Assembly (NCBI RefSeq): GCF_900258035.1
Contig: NZ_OGTP01000025.1
Coordinates: 37,109 to 101,108 of the forward strand
DNA: 64,000 nt
Direction: 5' to 3'
From: Caballeronia novacaledonica
GTDB taxonomy: Bacteria > Pseudomonadota > Gammaproteobacteria > Burkholderiales > Burkholderiaceae
Below, piece by piece: positions 17,009 to 25,089 of this stretch (position 1 is the stretch's first letter; every line of letters begins with the position of its first letter). The notes under the pieces were generated by a model that ran no database searches, was not told where the DNA came from, and saw only the letters and a list, made by a program, of their open reading frames with translations. Position numbers and translations under genes: made by a program.

Positions 17009-18385
17009 TTAGTGGCAGGAGCGGTTGTCGTTGACGGCGGCTTCGAGATGCGCGGCGGGATCGGCGGCATGGCGTTCGCGCCAGCTCAGGTTCAGATGCG
17101 CGAACAGCGCGTTCACGAGAACGGCGGTGAGCGCGCCCATCGCGAGGCCGTTGCCCAGCACGATCTGCAGGGCGGCCGGAAAGCGGCTGTACACGCCGGG
17201 AACGACGATCGGCAGCACGCCCATCGTGAGCGCCGCGGCGAGCGTGTACATGTTGGCGCGCGAGCGCAGCTCGACCTGACGCAGCAGATTGATGCCCATC
17301 ACGCCGATGATCGAGAACACGATGAGCGCCGTGCCGCCCACGACCGGCGCGGGAATCGCGTTCGCGAGCCGGCCGAGCGGCGCGATGAGTGCGATGACGA
17401 CGAGCAGCACGCCCGCCGCCGCCGTGACGAAGCGCGAGCGCACGCCCGTCGCCTGCACGATGCCGATGTTCTCGCTGCTCGTGATGATGAGCGACGTGCC
17501 GAACAGGCCGCCCAGCACGGACATCGCCGCATCGCCGCGGATGGTCTTCGGCACTTCGGTCTGCGGATCGATTTCCTTGCCGACCACTTCCGCGATCGCG
17601 ACGGTCTGACCGGTGGCTTCGGCCATCGAGATCACGCTGAAAATGAGCAGCGGCAGCGCGGCGAGCACGTCGAAGCGCGGCATGCCGAACGGCAGCGGCG
17701 TGGGCAGCGTGAGAAGCGCGCCGCGCCAGACATCCGCGAAACTCATCAGCCCGAGCGCCCACGCGAGCGCCGCGCCCGCGAGCAGGCCGAGCAGCACGGC
17801 GAGTTGCCCGAGCATCCCCTTGAAGATCTTGGCGAAGAGCACCGTGAAGCCGACCGTCGCGAGCGCAAGCCCGATGCCGAGCGGGTTGCCGAACTCCGCC
17901 GTGCCCGGCATACCGACGATCACCACGCCGTAAATGCGGATCAGATTGACCGCGACGAGAATCAGCATCGTGCCGATCACGATACGCGGAAAGAAGCGCA
18001 GGCAGCGCGCGAAAACCGGTAGCAGCAGAAAGTAGAACACGCCCGTGAGAATGGTCGCGCCGGCGGCGGTCTGCAGATTCGTCTGCTGCGCGATGAGCAC
18101 GAACAGCACGACCGGCGCGCCGCCCGGCACCATGATGAACGGCAGGCGCGCACCGAATTTGAGCGGCCCGAACGACTGCAACAGCGTGCCGAGCCCGCAG
18201 ACGAGAAAGGTCGCGCTGATCAGATCGACGGTGAGCGCGGACGAAAGCCCGAGCGCCTTCGCCACCAGAAACACGGCCGTGATCGGCGAGGCCGCCACGA
18301 CGAGGACATGCTGCAAACCGAACAGGATGAGCTTCGCGAGCGGCAGGCGCTCGTCGACTGCGTGAACCGGCGGATGGTGGGCCAT
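17009..18385 (-). CDS. NCS2-family nucleobase:cation symporter (purine/xanthine permease)
   Basis: 458 residues from the ATG at 18385 (MAHHPP), with CGGAG upstream. A longer reading to 18442 would run through the palindromic operator and is unlikely. The protein has about 12-14 hydrophobic segments and NCS2 hallmarks: LFGLQHVLVVAASPITAVFLV, the FSVISMAEATGQTVAIAEVVG segment with its conserved acidic residue, and IITSSENIGIVQATGVRSR. Family members import uracil, xanthine, uric acid or guanine with protons. It is the first gene of the operon facing a LacI-type regulator and feeds the downstream deaminase. Confidence 0.9.
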   Translation of the reverse strand: MAHHPPVHAVDERLPLAKLILFGLQHVLVVAASPITAVFLVAKALGLSSALTVDLISATFLVCGLGTLLQSFGPLKFGARLPFIMVPGGAPVVLFVLIAQQTNLQTAAGATILTGVFYFLLLPVFARCLRFFPRIVIGTMLILVAVNLIRIYGVVIVGMPGTAEFGNPLGIGLALATVGFTVLFAKIFKGMLGQLAVLLGLLAGAALAWALGLMSFADVWRGALLTLPTPLPFGMPRFDVLAALPLLIFSVISMAEATGQTVAIAEVVGKEIDPQTEVPKTIRGDAAMSVLGGLFGTSLIITSSENIGIVQATGVRSRFVTAAAGVLLVVIALIAPLGRLANAIPAPVVGGTALIVFSIIGVMGINLLRQVELRSRANMYTLAAALTMGVLPIVVPGVYSRFPAALQIVLGNGLAMGALTAVLVNALFAHLNLSWRERHAADPAAHLEAAVNDNRSCH

Positions 18386-18413
18386 GACGGACGACTCCGG
18401 TGGACGTTTATGG

Positions 18414-18435
18414 AATCCCAAATCGATTTGGGATT
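18414..18435. promoter_or_regulatory. LacI-type operator 1 (perfect 22-bp palindrome)
   Basis: A perfect palindrome with half-site AATCCCAAATC and a central CG at 18424-18425, the usual centre of LacI/GalR operators. It lies 28 bp upstream of the permease start codon, where a bound repressor would block transcription. Its core is repeated at 18462-18473. Confidence 0.75.
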
Positions 18436-18461
18436 GCGACAAAAGAAATGGGCTTCTGCCC

Positions 18462-18473
18462 CAAATCGATTTG
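18462..18473. promoter_or_regulatory. LacI-type operator 2
   Basis: The 12-bp palindrome CAAATCGATTTG is identical to the core of operator 1, with centres 43 bp apart, close to four helical turns. The outer positions are less symmetric. The arrangement suits cooperative or looping binding by the divergently encoded regulator. Confidence 0.65.
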
Positions 18474-18590
18474 TGATCGTAGAATGGTGCATCGTTTTTT
18501 TGCTGTCAAGCAGGGGATTTCACCGAACCGCGCGGTGTTTGATCGGAGGAATCGACGTCGAATCGCCATGCGAAAATCCCGCATCGAAAC

Positions 18591-19661
18591 GTGAGCACAA
18601 CGACCATGCAAAGCCCGGCGCCGAACAAGCAGCGGCCCACTATCGCCGATGTGGCGCGCGCCGCGGGCGTCTCCACGACGACCGTCTCGCACGCGCTCAA
18701 CGACAAGGGTTACGTCGATCCGCAAACACGCGAGCGCGTGAAGGAAACGGCGCGCGCGCTCGGCTATCGACCGAGCGTACGGGCGCAGCGGTTGCGCACG
18801 GGCGAGGCGCACACCATCGCACTGATTTCGTCGATGCCCTTCGAAATCGCGGGCGGCGCGTCGAGGCTCGGCTTTCTGATGGAAGTCGCCGCCGTCGCCG
18901 CCGCCGCCGCGCTCACGCGCGGGCTTGCGCTCGTGCTCGTGCCGCCGGTGATGGCGGGACGTCTGCCGCTCGAACAACTCGACATCGACGGCGCGATCGT
19001 CATCGAACCCACGATGGACGACGCCAACGTCGCGCATCTGCAGGATCGCGGCCTGCCGGTGGTCTGTCTCGGACGCCAGCCGGGCAACGATGCCGTTCCG
19101 TTCGTCGACATCCATTCGTCGGCGACCACGGCGTTGCTGCTGAACCATCTCCGCGAGCAGGGCTGCGGCAGGATCGCGCTGCTCATCGGCGCGCAGCAGC
19201 GCAATTCGTACATCGAAGCGCGCGCGAGCTACGAGCGCTTTTGCGCCGCGCACGGCATGACGCCCGTGATCGCGGTCGCCGACGAATCGGGCGGCGAGGA
19301 CGCGGGACGCGACGCGTGCACTGCGTTGCTGCGCGATCACCCCGACGTGGACGGGCTGTGCGCGCTCGTCGATGCGTTCGCGGTCGGATCGGTGCAGGCG
19401 ATCGCGCAGGCGGGCCAGCGCGTGCCGGAGGACATCAAGGTCGTCACCCGCTACGACGGCACGCGCGCGCGCAGTTGCCGGCCGCCGCTCACCGCCGTCG
19501 ATCTGCATCTCGACGACATGGCGCTGCAAGCGGTCGAGTTGCTGTTCGCGCATCTCGCGAGCAAGGGCGGCGCGCAATCGGTCGTGCCGGCCTTGCCGAA
19601 ACTCGTGATGCGCGGATCGTCGGCGTCAGGCGGCGGGGTCCGCATCGCTGATACCCGATGA
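18591..19661 (+). CDS. LacI/GalR-family transcriptional regulator
   Basis: 356 residues from a GTG at 18591; an ATG at 18606 is an alternative and neither has a strong ribosome site. The N-terminus has the LacI helix-turn-helix PTIADVARAAGVSTTTVSHALN and the hinge GYRPSVRAQRLRTG. A periplasmic-binding-protein-like ligand domain of about 270 residues follows. The gene is divergent from the NCS2 permease operon across two matching palindromes, so it most likely represses or activates that operon in response to a nucleobase or its product. Its last 36 bp overlap the 3' end of the convergent pyruvate-kinase-like gene. Confidence 0.9.
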   Translation: MSTTTMQSPAPNKQRPTIADVARAAGVSTTTVSHALNDKGYVDPQTRERVKETARALGYRPSVRAQRLRTGEAHTIALISSMPFEIAGGASRLGFLMEVAAVAAAAALTRGLALVLVPPVMAGRLPLEQLDIDGAIVIEPTMDDANVAHLQDRGLPVVCLGRQPGNDAVPFVDIHSSATTALLLNHLREQGCGRIALLIGAQQRNSYIEARASYERFCAAHGMTPVIAVADESGGEDAGRDACTALLRDHPDVDGLCALVDAFAVGSVQAIAQAGQRVPEDIKVVTRYDGTRARSCRPPLTAVDLHLDDMALQAVELLFAHLASKGGAQSVVPALPKLVMRGSSASGGGVRIADTR

Positions 19662-21509
19662 TCGCGGCCGGGATCCCGCCACGTCGAGTCTTCTCAGCCG
19701 CGCGGACTTCTTCGTCTGATGCTCGCCGATCCGGGCGATCACATCGCGAAGAAAACCCAGGGTCTCGACGATATGCGGTCCCTTGTTCAGCATGACGGAC
19801 TCGGCGCGGCCGGCCATCGCCGCGTCGGTGACTTCCGCGCGCGATGCGAGGCCGCCTTTCGCCAGCGATTCGAGCACCTGCGTCGCCCAAATGACCGGTA
19901 CGTGCGCGGCTTCGCATAGCCAGAGCATTTCCTCCTGCACTTCCGACAGCCGTTCGAAACCCACCTCCACGCCCAGGTCGCCACGCGCGATCATGACGGC
20001 GAGCTTCGGATGGCGCATCGCGCTCAAAAGCAGTTCGGGCAGATTGCCGAACGCGGTGCGCTTTTCGATCTTGAGCACGATTCCGAGCTTCGCCGCGCCG
20101 AGCCGGTCGATCTCGCGCAACAGGTCGTCCACGTCGCCCGGATACTGCACGAACGACATCGCCACCGCGTCCGCGTACTCCGCGACCTGCTCCAGATGTT
20201 CGATGTCCTCGCGCGTCAGCGCGGGAAGCCGCAGTTCCGATTCGGGCAAGTTGATGCCCTTTCCCGCCCTGAGCTTCGTCTTGCTCGCACCCTGGATCTT
20301 CACTCGAAACCGGTCGTCGCCGACGGCGGAGATTTCGCCGCGAATCTTGCCGTCGTCGAACAGGACCGGCTGGCCGGCCCGCACGCTGGCAAAAACTTCG
20401 GACACCGCGCACGAAATCGACGCGGGATGCGACTGGCCGCTTTCGTCGCGCGTTGCGTGGCGGCCGGGCGCGTCGCCGCGCACCACATCCAGCGTGTCGC
20501 CGGCATCGAGTTCGAGAAAGCCGTCGAGCGCCGGCAAGTCGCCTACTCTTGCCTTCGCGATCGTCGAACCGTCGCGCCGGAGTTTGAGCACGGTTCCGGG
20601 CACGACGTACGCGGTCCGGTCCATTTCGCAGAGACATTCGCCGCCGCGTGTCGTACGCACCTCGAGCGTTCGCTTGCGGCCTCGGGCATCGACGAAGCGA
20701 ATCGTGTCGCCGGCGCTTGCCTTTTCGATGAACGCGCCGCCGACCGGAATCGCCGCACCGGTGTCTTTTGCATCGCGCGTCTGCGCGACGAATCGCACTT
20801 GCGCGGCGCGCGTGACGCGTCCCAACGCATCGCGCGACGGACGACATTTGACGACCGCCGGTCCCGCTTCGATCGGCCCGGTGCGAAGTTTCGGCCCGGC
20901 GAGTTCGCACGAAATCAGGCAGCGTTTCTCTCGGTCGCGATCGGCGTGACGCAACTGCGTCGCCATGCGCCGCCAGGTATCGGGCGTATCGTGCGCGCAA
21001 TTGATGCGCATGATGTCCATGCCGGCGTCGATCAGGCTTTGAATCAGTTCGGGGTCGTCGGCGGCGTCGCCGGGCATCGTCACCATGATGCGGGTTCTGC
21101 ATGCTTGCGGCGGCGGGCCGAGCACGTCGTCGGCGTGGCGGGCGAGAAGCGTCGCGCCCGAATCGAAAGAAACCGGCCCGGGTTGCAAGACATCGTCGGG
21201 AACCGGTTCGCCCAGCAAGGTGTGGAGCACCCGCAGCACCGCGTTCAGCGACGCCATCACATGCGCTTCCATTCGTCCCAGCGAGCTGAGTCCAATGCAC
21301 GCCAGTTCCTCTTGAAGGGCGCGCACATCGTGCCGTCGCACGGCGAGGTAATGCACGAGATTGATCGCGCTCATGCGCCTGTCGGATGGCACCTGCGCGA
21401 TTTCGGCAGCGAATTCCTGTTCGGCGGCGCGGGCATCGTGCCGCAGTTGTTCCACGCCGACGCGCGCGCGCCGGAGCTGTTCGGTCCACGAAGTATCGGC
21501 TTGCATCAT
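19626..21509 (-). CDS. Divergent pyruvate-kinase-family protein
   Basis: 627 residues. A helical N-terminal region of about 130 residues is followed by a pyruvate kinase barrel: VTMPGDAADDPELIQSL and GMDIMRINCAH match the nucleotide and phosphate-binding start, LKIEKRT holds the catalytic lysine K480, and MIARGDLGVE starts at 506. The inserted B-domain region is enlarged to roughly 200 residues. The chain ends shortly after the barrel, so the usual C-terminal regulatory domain is missing. It therefore differs from the housekeeping enzyme, and true activity is uncertain. The gene starts 15 bp after the phosphate transporter gene and is probably cotranscribed with it. Confidence 0.75.
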   Translation of the reverse strand: MMQADTSWTEQLRRARVGVEQLRHDARAAEQEFAAEIAQVPSDRRMSAINLVHYLAVRRHDVRALQEELACIGLSSLGRMEAHVMASLNAVLRVLHTLLGEPVPDDVLQPGPVSFDSGATLLARHADDVLGPPPQACRTRIMVTMPGDAADDPELIQSLIDAGMDIMRINCAHDTPDTWRRMATQLRHADRDREKRCLISCELAGPKLRTGPIEAGPAVVKCRPSRDALGRVTRAAQVRFVAQTRDAKDTGAAIPVGGAFIEKASAGDTIRFVDARGRKRTLEVRTTRGGECLCEMDRTAYVVPGTVLKLRRDGSTIAKARVGDLPALDGFLELDAGDTLDVVRGDAPGRHATRDESGQSHPASISCAVSEVFASVRAGQPVLFDDGKIRGEISAVGDDRFRVKIQGASKTKLRAGKGINLPESELRLPALTREDIEHLEQVAEYADAVAMSFVQYPGDVDDLLREIDRLGAAKLGIVLKIEKRTAFGNLPELLLSAMRHPKLAVMIARGDLGVEVGFERLSEVQEEMLWLCEAAHVPVIWATQVLESLAKGGLASRAEVTDAAMAGRAESVMLNKGPHIVETLGFLRDVIARIGEHQTKKSARLRRLDVAGSRPRSSGISDADPAA

Positions 21510-21524
21510 GTTCGCGCTGCGCGA

Positions 21525-22943
21525 TCAGGAAAGCACATAAAACAGCCCGCCGGCCAGCAGGATCGTGACTGGCAGCGTGACGAGCCACGTCAATCCGATG
21601 CGAACGAGCACGCCGCCCTGAACGCCTTGTCCGCTTGCGGCCATCGTTCCCGCGATGCCCGAGGTGATGATATGCGTCGTGCTGACAGGCAGTCCCGTCA
21701 GGCCCGCCGTCCCGATCAGCACGGAGCCGACGAGTTCCGAACTCGCGCCTTGTCCCGGCGTCATGTGCTCGCGCCCCAGCCGCTCGCCCAGTGTGCGGAC
21801 CACACGCCGATAACCGACCATCGTGCCGACGCCGAGACACACCGCGCTCAGCACGCGCACCCACCACGGCGCATATTCGACCGGCCCGCTCATTTCCTTG
21901 AGCAACGACGAAGCCTGCTTGCGCTGCGGTTCGGGCACACCCTTTTGCTCGCTGACGTATTTCATTTCCGAGGCCACGTCGTACACGTAGCCGCGCAATT
22001 GCGCCCGCGTCGCGCGTTCGTCGCCCTGGTTCTGGTTCTGATTCTGCTGATGGGAATCGAGCGCGTTGGCTTCGCGCTGCAGGTCCGGCTGTCCGCGCTG
22101 AAGCGCCTGCGCCGCCTTGAGCCCCTGCGCCTTCACATCGTCGCCGTATTGGGAGATCAGCGGTATCGCTTGCGCGCCGTACTCGCTCAACCGCTTCATC
22201 GCTCCGGTCGCCTGGGGATTGAGCGCGTACGTCGCCGGCAGCAGGCCGATGATCGTGAGCATGATGAGACCGATGCTCTTCTGTCCGTCGTTGGTGCCGT
22301 GCGACACGCTGACCGTCGTGCATGTCGTGATCAGGAGCGCGCGCAGCCACCACACCGGCGCCTTACCATCGCGCGGCGGTTCGAGCAGATGGCCACGTCG
22401 CACGATCTTGCGCAGAATCCAGTAAAGGCCGCCCGCGATGACGAATCCCAGCAACGGAGAAATCGCCAGCGCCTTCAGCACGCTGATGATCTGATGCCAG
22501 TCGACGCCCTGCGCAAGATCGCGCGACTTGCGCAGCGCGTCCGACGCCGCCACGCCGATCAACGATCCGATCACACAATGCGAACTGCTGTTCGGGATCG
22601 CGAAGAACCACGTCAGGACGTTCCAGAGCAGCGCCGATGCGAAGATCGACACGAGCATCGGGACCGCGGGCGAGCCATCGGGCGGCGTCAGTACGTCGGG
22701 CGGCAGAATCCTGACGAGCGCGAATGCCACCGATATCCCGCCGATGAGAACCCCCGCAAGGTTCATGACGCCCGACCAGACGACCGCGGGCACCGGCTTG
22801 AGCGAATTCGTATAGATGACGGTCGCGACCGCGTTCGAGGAATCGTGGAATCCGTTGCTCGCCTCGAAAGCGAGCACCATGATCAGGCACACGATCAGTA
22901 AGGCGATGACGATCGTCGATGAAGGAGCGAAGTGAGCGAGCAT
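21525..22943 (-). CDS. PiT-family inorganic phosphate transporter
   Basis: 472 residues from the ATG at 22943. It has the duplicated PiT signature: FEASNGFHDSSNAVATVIYT near the N-terminus and LIGTAGLTGLPVSTTHIITSGIAGTM near the C-terminus. About ten membrane segments are split by a hydrophilic, glutamine-rich cytoplasmic loop of roughly 130 residues. It imports phosphate, probably as a metal complex, with protons or sodium. No PhoU-like (DUF47) partner gene is adjacent. The next gene, 15 bp downstream, encodes the pyruvate-kinase-like protein. Confidence 0.92.
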   Translation of the reverse strand: MLAHFAPSSTIVIALLIVCLIMVLAFEASNGFHDSSNAVATVIYTNSLKPVPAVVWSGVMNLAGVLIGGISVAFALVRILPPDVLTPPDGSPAVPMLVSIFASALLWNVLTWFFAIPNSSSHCVIGSLIGVAASDALRKSRDLAQGVDWHQIISVLKALAISPLLGFVIAGGLYWILRKIVRRGHLLEPPRDGKAPVWWLRALLITTCTTVSVSHGTNDGQKSIGLIMLTIIGLLPATYALNPQATGAMKRLSEYGAQAIPLISQYGDDVKAQGLKAAQALQRGQPDLQREANALDSHQQNQNQNQGDERATRAQLRGYVYDVASEMKYVSEQKGVPEPQRKQASSLLKEMSGPVEYAPWWVRVLSAVCLGVGTMVGYRRVVRTLGERLGREHMTPGQGASSELVGSVLIGTAGLTGLPVSTTHIITSGIAGTMAASGQGVQGGVLVRIGLTWLVTLPVTILLAGGLFYVLS

Positions 22944-23009
22944 GGACGCGTTCCGAAGACGCCACGGCGGTGGCTGCCCCCACATCGCGCCAGTTACGTG
23001 CCCGCGTGC

Positions 23010-23025
23010 GTGAAATTTTTGTGAA
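23010..23025 (-). promoter_or_regulatory. Possible Pho box upstream of the phosphate transporter
   Basis: On the minus strand TTCAC occurs twice at an exact 11-bp spacing (23025-23021 and 23014-23010) with an A-rich spacer, 67-82 bp upstream of the transporter start. PhoB boxes are 11-bp-spaced direct repeats near GTCAC/GTCAT, so this is a degenerate candidate only. Confidence 0.22.
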
Positions 23026-23037
23026 CGGCGCTTGGCT

Positions 23038-24453
23038 TCAGTTCGGCTCGGCGCCGGCTGTCGATGTCCTCGCGGCCACGCGAAGCGCGTGTCTCGCACT
23101 GAGCGCGAGCAAGACGCACGACACCGCGTCGAACAGGAACAGCCCTCTCGGCCCGATGAATGTCATGAGCGCGGAAGCCAGCGTCGGTCCCGTCATGCCT
23201 CCGAGTGAAAAAAGCACGAGCAATGTCGCGGACACGGCGACGCGAAGATGCGACTCCGTGCGGTCCTGCACGTGCGACACGATGAGCCCGTACTGCGTGA
23301 ACGTCACGGCGACGTAAGCCAGCGTCGCGCACCATGTGACGATACGGAAGTCGAAGCAGAACAAAATGACGCTGAGTATCGCCGAGACCGACGACGTCCA
23401 TAAGACGAGACGCCTTCGGTCGATGCGGTCCGAGAGCCGGCCCATCGGATATTGAGGCAGCAGCGCGCCGATGAGCGCGACGCCCATGAACGTCGCGAGT
23501 TCTTCCGTCGTGAAGCCGGAGCGTTGCAGATAAACGGGCATCAGCGCGTAGAAGTTGCTGTAGATGAAGCCGGCGAGAATGCAGCCCGGCACGCCGAGCG
23601 GTGCAAGGGCCATCATTTCGCGAAGGCTTTCGCCCCAGGTTCGCGCGGGCACGCGATCGAGATTCGCGTCGTTGACTTTCGCGGGCCAGCCTTCCATCAG
23701 CGTGACCGGCAGCACCGCCGCGGCGAAGAGCGCCGCGCTGATCGAGAACTGCTGCGCGCCCGACCCCGCCCCGACATTCAACAGAAACTGTCCGCTGCCG
23801 ACCGCCAGATAGTTGATGGCCGCATACAGGCCGAACACCTGTCCGCGTTTCTCGTTCTCGACCGTGCCGTTGAGCCAGCTTTCGACTGAGGTATAGAGGC
23901 CCATGAACGCGACGCCCGTCAGAAGGCGCACGCCGCCGAGCACCCAGGGCGACTGCGCCGCGCCGAAAGCGAGCGCGAGAATCGAGGCCGCCGCCGAGAA
24001 CGCGACGAAGGTCCGATGCTGCCCGATGCGGTCGATGAGCCGCCGGTTGATCATGGCGCCCAGGATGAAGCCCGCGTAATAGCTCGACTGAATCAGACCG
24101 GTGACGAACGTCGAATAGCCCGATTGGAGAATGCGCAGGGGAATCAGCGTCTGAAAAAGGCCATTGCCCGCGACGAGCAACGCAAGTCCGAACAGCAGTC
24201 CGGCCAGCGCGCGCACGGTGCCGCGCGTGCCGGCACGCGCGTCGTGACCGGGATTCGCCGCCGCCGAGTCCGGCCACGGCGGCGTCTTGCGGCCCAGCAG
24301 CGCCGCTTCGTTCAGCGGCCCGGTGCGGCCGACCGCCGACGCGTCGTGCTCCTCACCGGTTTCGCTACTGTGTGACGCATTTCCGCGTGCTTCGTCCTCG
24401 TGCGCAAGTTGGTTCGCACCGGCGTTCGCTTTCTCTTTTTCGAGATGTGACAT
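23038..24453 (-). CDS. MFS transporter (YcaD-like)
   Basis: 471 residues from the ATG at 24453. A hydrophilic N-terminal extension of about 75 residues, rich in E, H, A and G, precedes twelve predicted membrane segments. The motif RRLIDRIGQHRTFV after the second segment is the MFS loop 2-3 signature and RLSDRIDRRRLVL its repeat in the second half. The LTGVAFMGLYTSVESWLNGTVENEKRGQVFGLY block is typical of the YcaD/YfkF-like subgroup. Substrate unknown. The gene is about 95 bp upstream of the phosphate transporter on the same strand; joint transcription is possible. Confidence 0.88.
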   Translation of the reverse strand: MSHLEKEKANAGANQLAHEDEARGNASHSSETGEEHDASAVGRTGPLNEAALLGRKTPPWPDSAAANPGHDARAGTRGTVRALAGLLFGLALLVAGNGLFQTLIPLRILQSGYSTFVTGLIQSSYYAGFILGAMINRRLIDRIGQHRTFVAFSAAASILALAFGAAQSPWVLGGVRLLTGVAFMGLYTSVESWLNGTVENEKRGQVFGLYAAINYLAVGSGQFLLNVGAGSGAQQFSISAALFAAAVLPVTLMEGWPAKVNDANLDRVPARTWGESLREMMALAPLGVPGCILAGFIYSNFYALMPVYLQRSGFTTEELATFMGVALIGALLPQYPMGRLSDRIDRRRLVLWTSSVSAILSVILFCFDFRIVTWCATLAYVAVTFTQYGLIVSHVQDRTESHLRVAVSATLLVLFSLGGMTGPTLASALMTFIGPRGLFLFDAVSCVLLALSARHALRVAARTSTAGAEPN

Positions 24454-24545
24454 GACTACCTTGGGTTCGCTCAAGCCCCTACATCATGACAGAAGCGACC
24501 CGGTGCGATCCGGCGGCGCGGCCGTCATCGGCTGAACGAGGCACG

Positions 24546-25055
24546 TTACATCGCGGAGACTTGGCCGGTGCCGTTGCGTTTGGCGAAACAATACGCAGCG
24601 ACAGCCTGCGTCAGCGCCATGCCTTGCAGTTCCTCCGGCGATGCCAGATGCGCGGCGACGATCTCGCGGTTATCGAGCCGCAACGCGGGCATGGCGTCGA
24701 GATGCAACTCGAAGAAATGCACGGTGTCTCGTCGTCCGTCCCAGATACCGCTGGCGCTGCCCGCGGCGATCAAGCCATGCGGCGAAAGACCGATCTCCTC
24801 CTCCATCTCGCGCAGCGCCGCCTGGTGCGGCGTCTCGCCCGCGTGAACGCTGCCGCCGGGGAAGTTCCATTCGGACCGGTACGACGACTTCAGGAGCAGA
24901 AGCGCCTGCCCGACGTAGATGGCGATCAACGCGCCTTCATGATGAGGCCGTCGAAGAGTCCACCATGCGCGAGCGAGCGGGAATGCGACGCGAAACATCA
25001 CGCGCCAGACAGAATCGATGAGCCTGCCCGGTCGCGCTTGCTCGATGCTCGGCAT
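24546..25055 (-). CDS. Nudix hydrolase
   Basis: 169 residues. A complete Nudix box spans residues 68-90 (G, five residues, E, seven residues, then REMEEEIGL), giving a magnesium-dependent pyrophosphohydrolase. The N-terminus has an amphipathic or hydrophobic segment (RVMFRVAFPLARAWWTL) that may attach it to the membrane. Nudix enzymes cleave nucleoside diphosphates linked to other groups; the substrate cannot be read from the box. Neighbours give no clear pathway. Confidence 0.85.
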   Translation of the reverse strand: MPSIEQARPGRLIDSVWRVMFRVAFPLARAWWTLRRPHHEGALIAIYVGQALLLLKSSYRSEWNFPGGSVHAGETPHQAALREMEEEIGLSPHGLIAAGSASGIWDGRRDTVHFFELHLDAMPALRLDNREIVAAHLASPEELQGMALTQAVAAYCFAKRNGTGQVSAM

Positions 25056-25089
25056 GAATGCCCTCCTTGGGTTTTATCGGTGCCACGAA

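Noticed and set aside
14462..18022. Open frame of 1186 codons on the plus strand opposite the porin-permease operon
   Set aside because: Low-complexity R/H/Q/E-rich translation running through four recognised genes on the other strand.
20010..22901. Open frame of 963 codons opposite the pyruvate kinase and PiT genes
   Set aside because: Same shadow composition; both genes on the minus strand show conserved catalytic or transport motifs.
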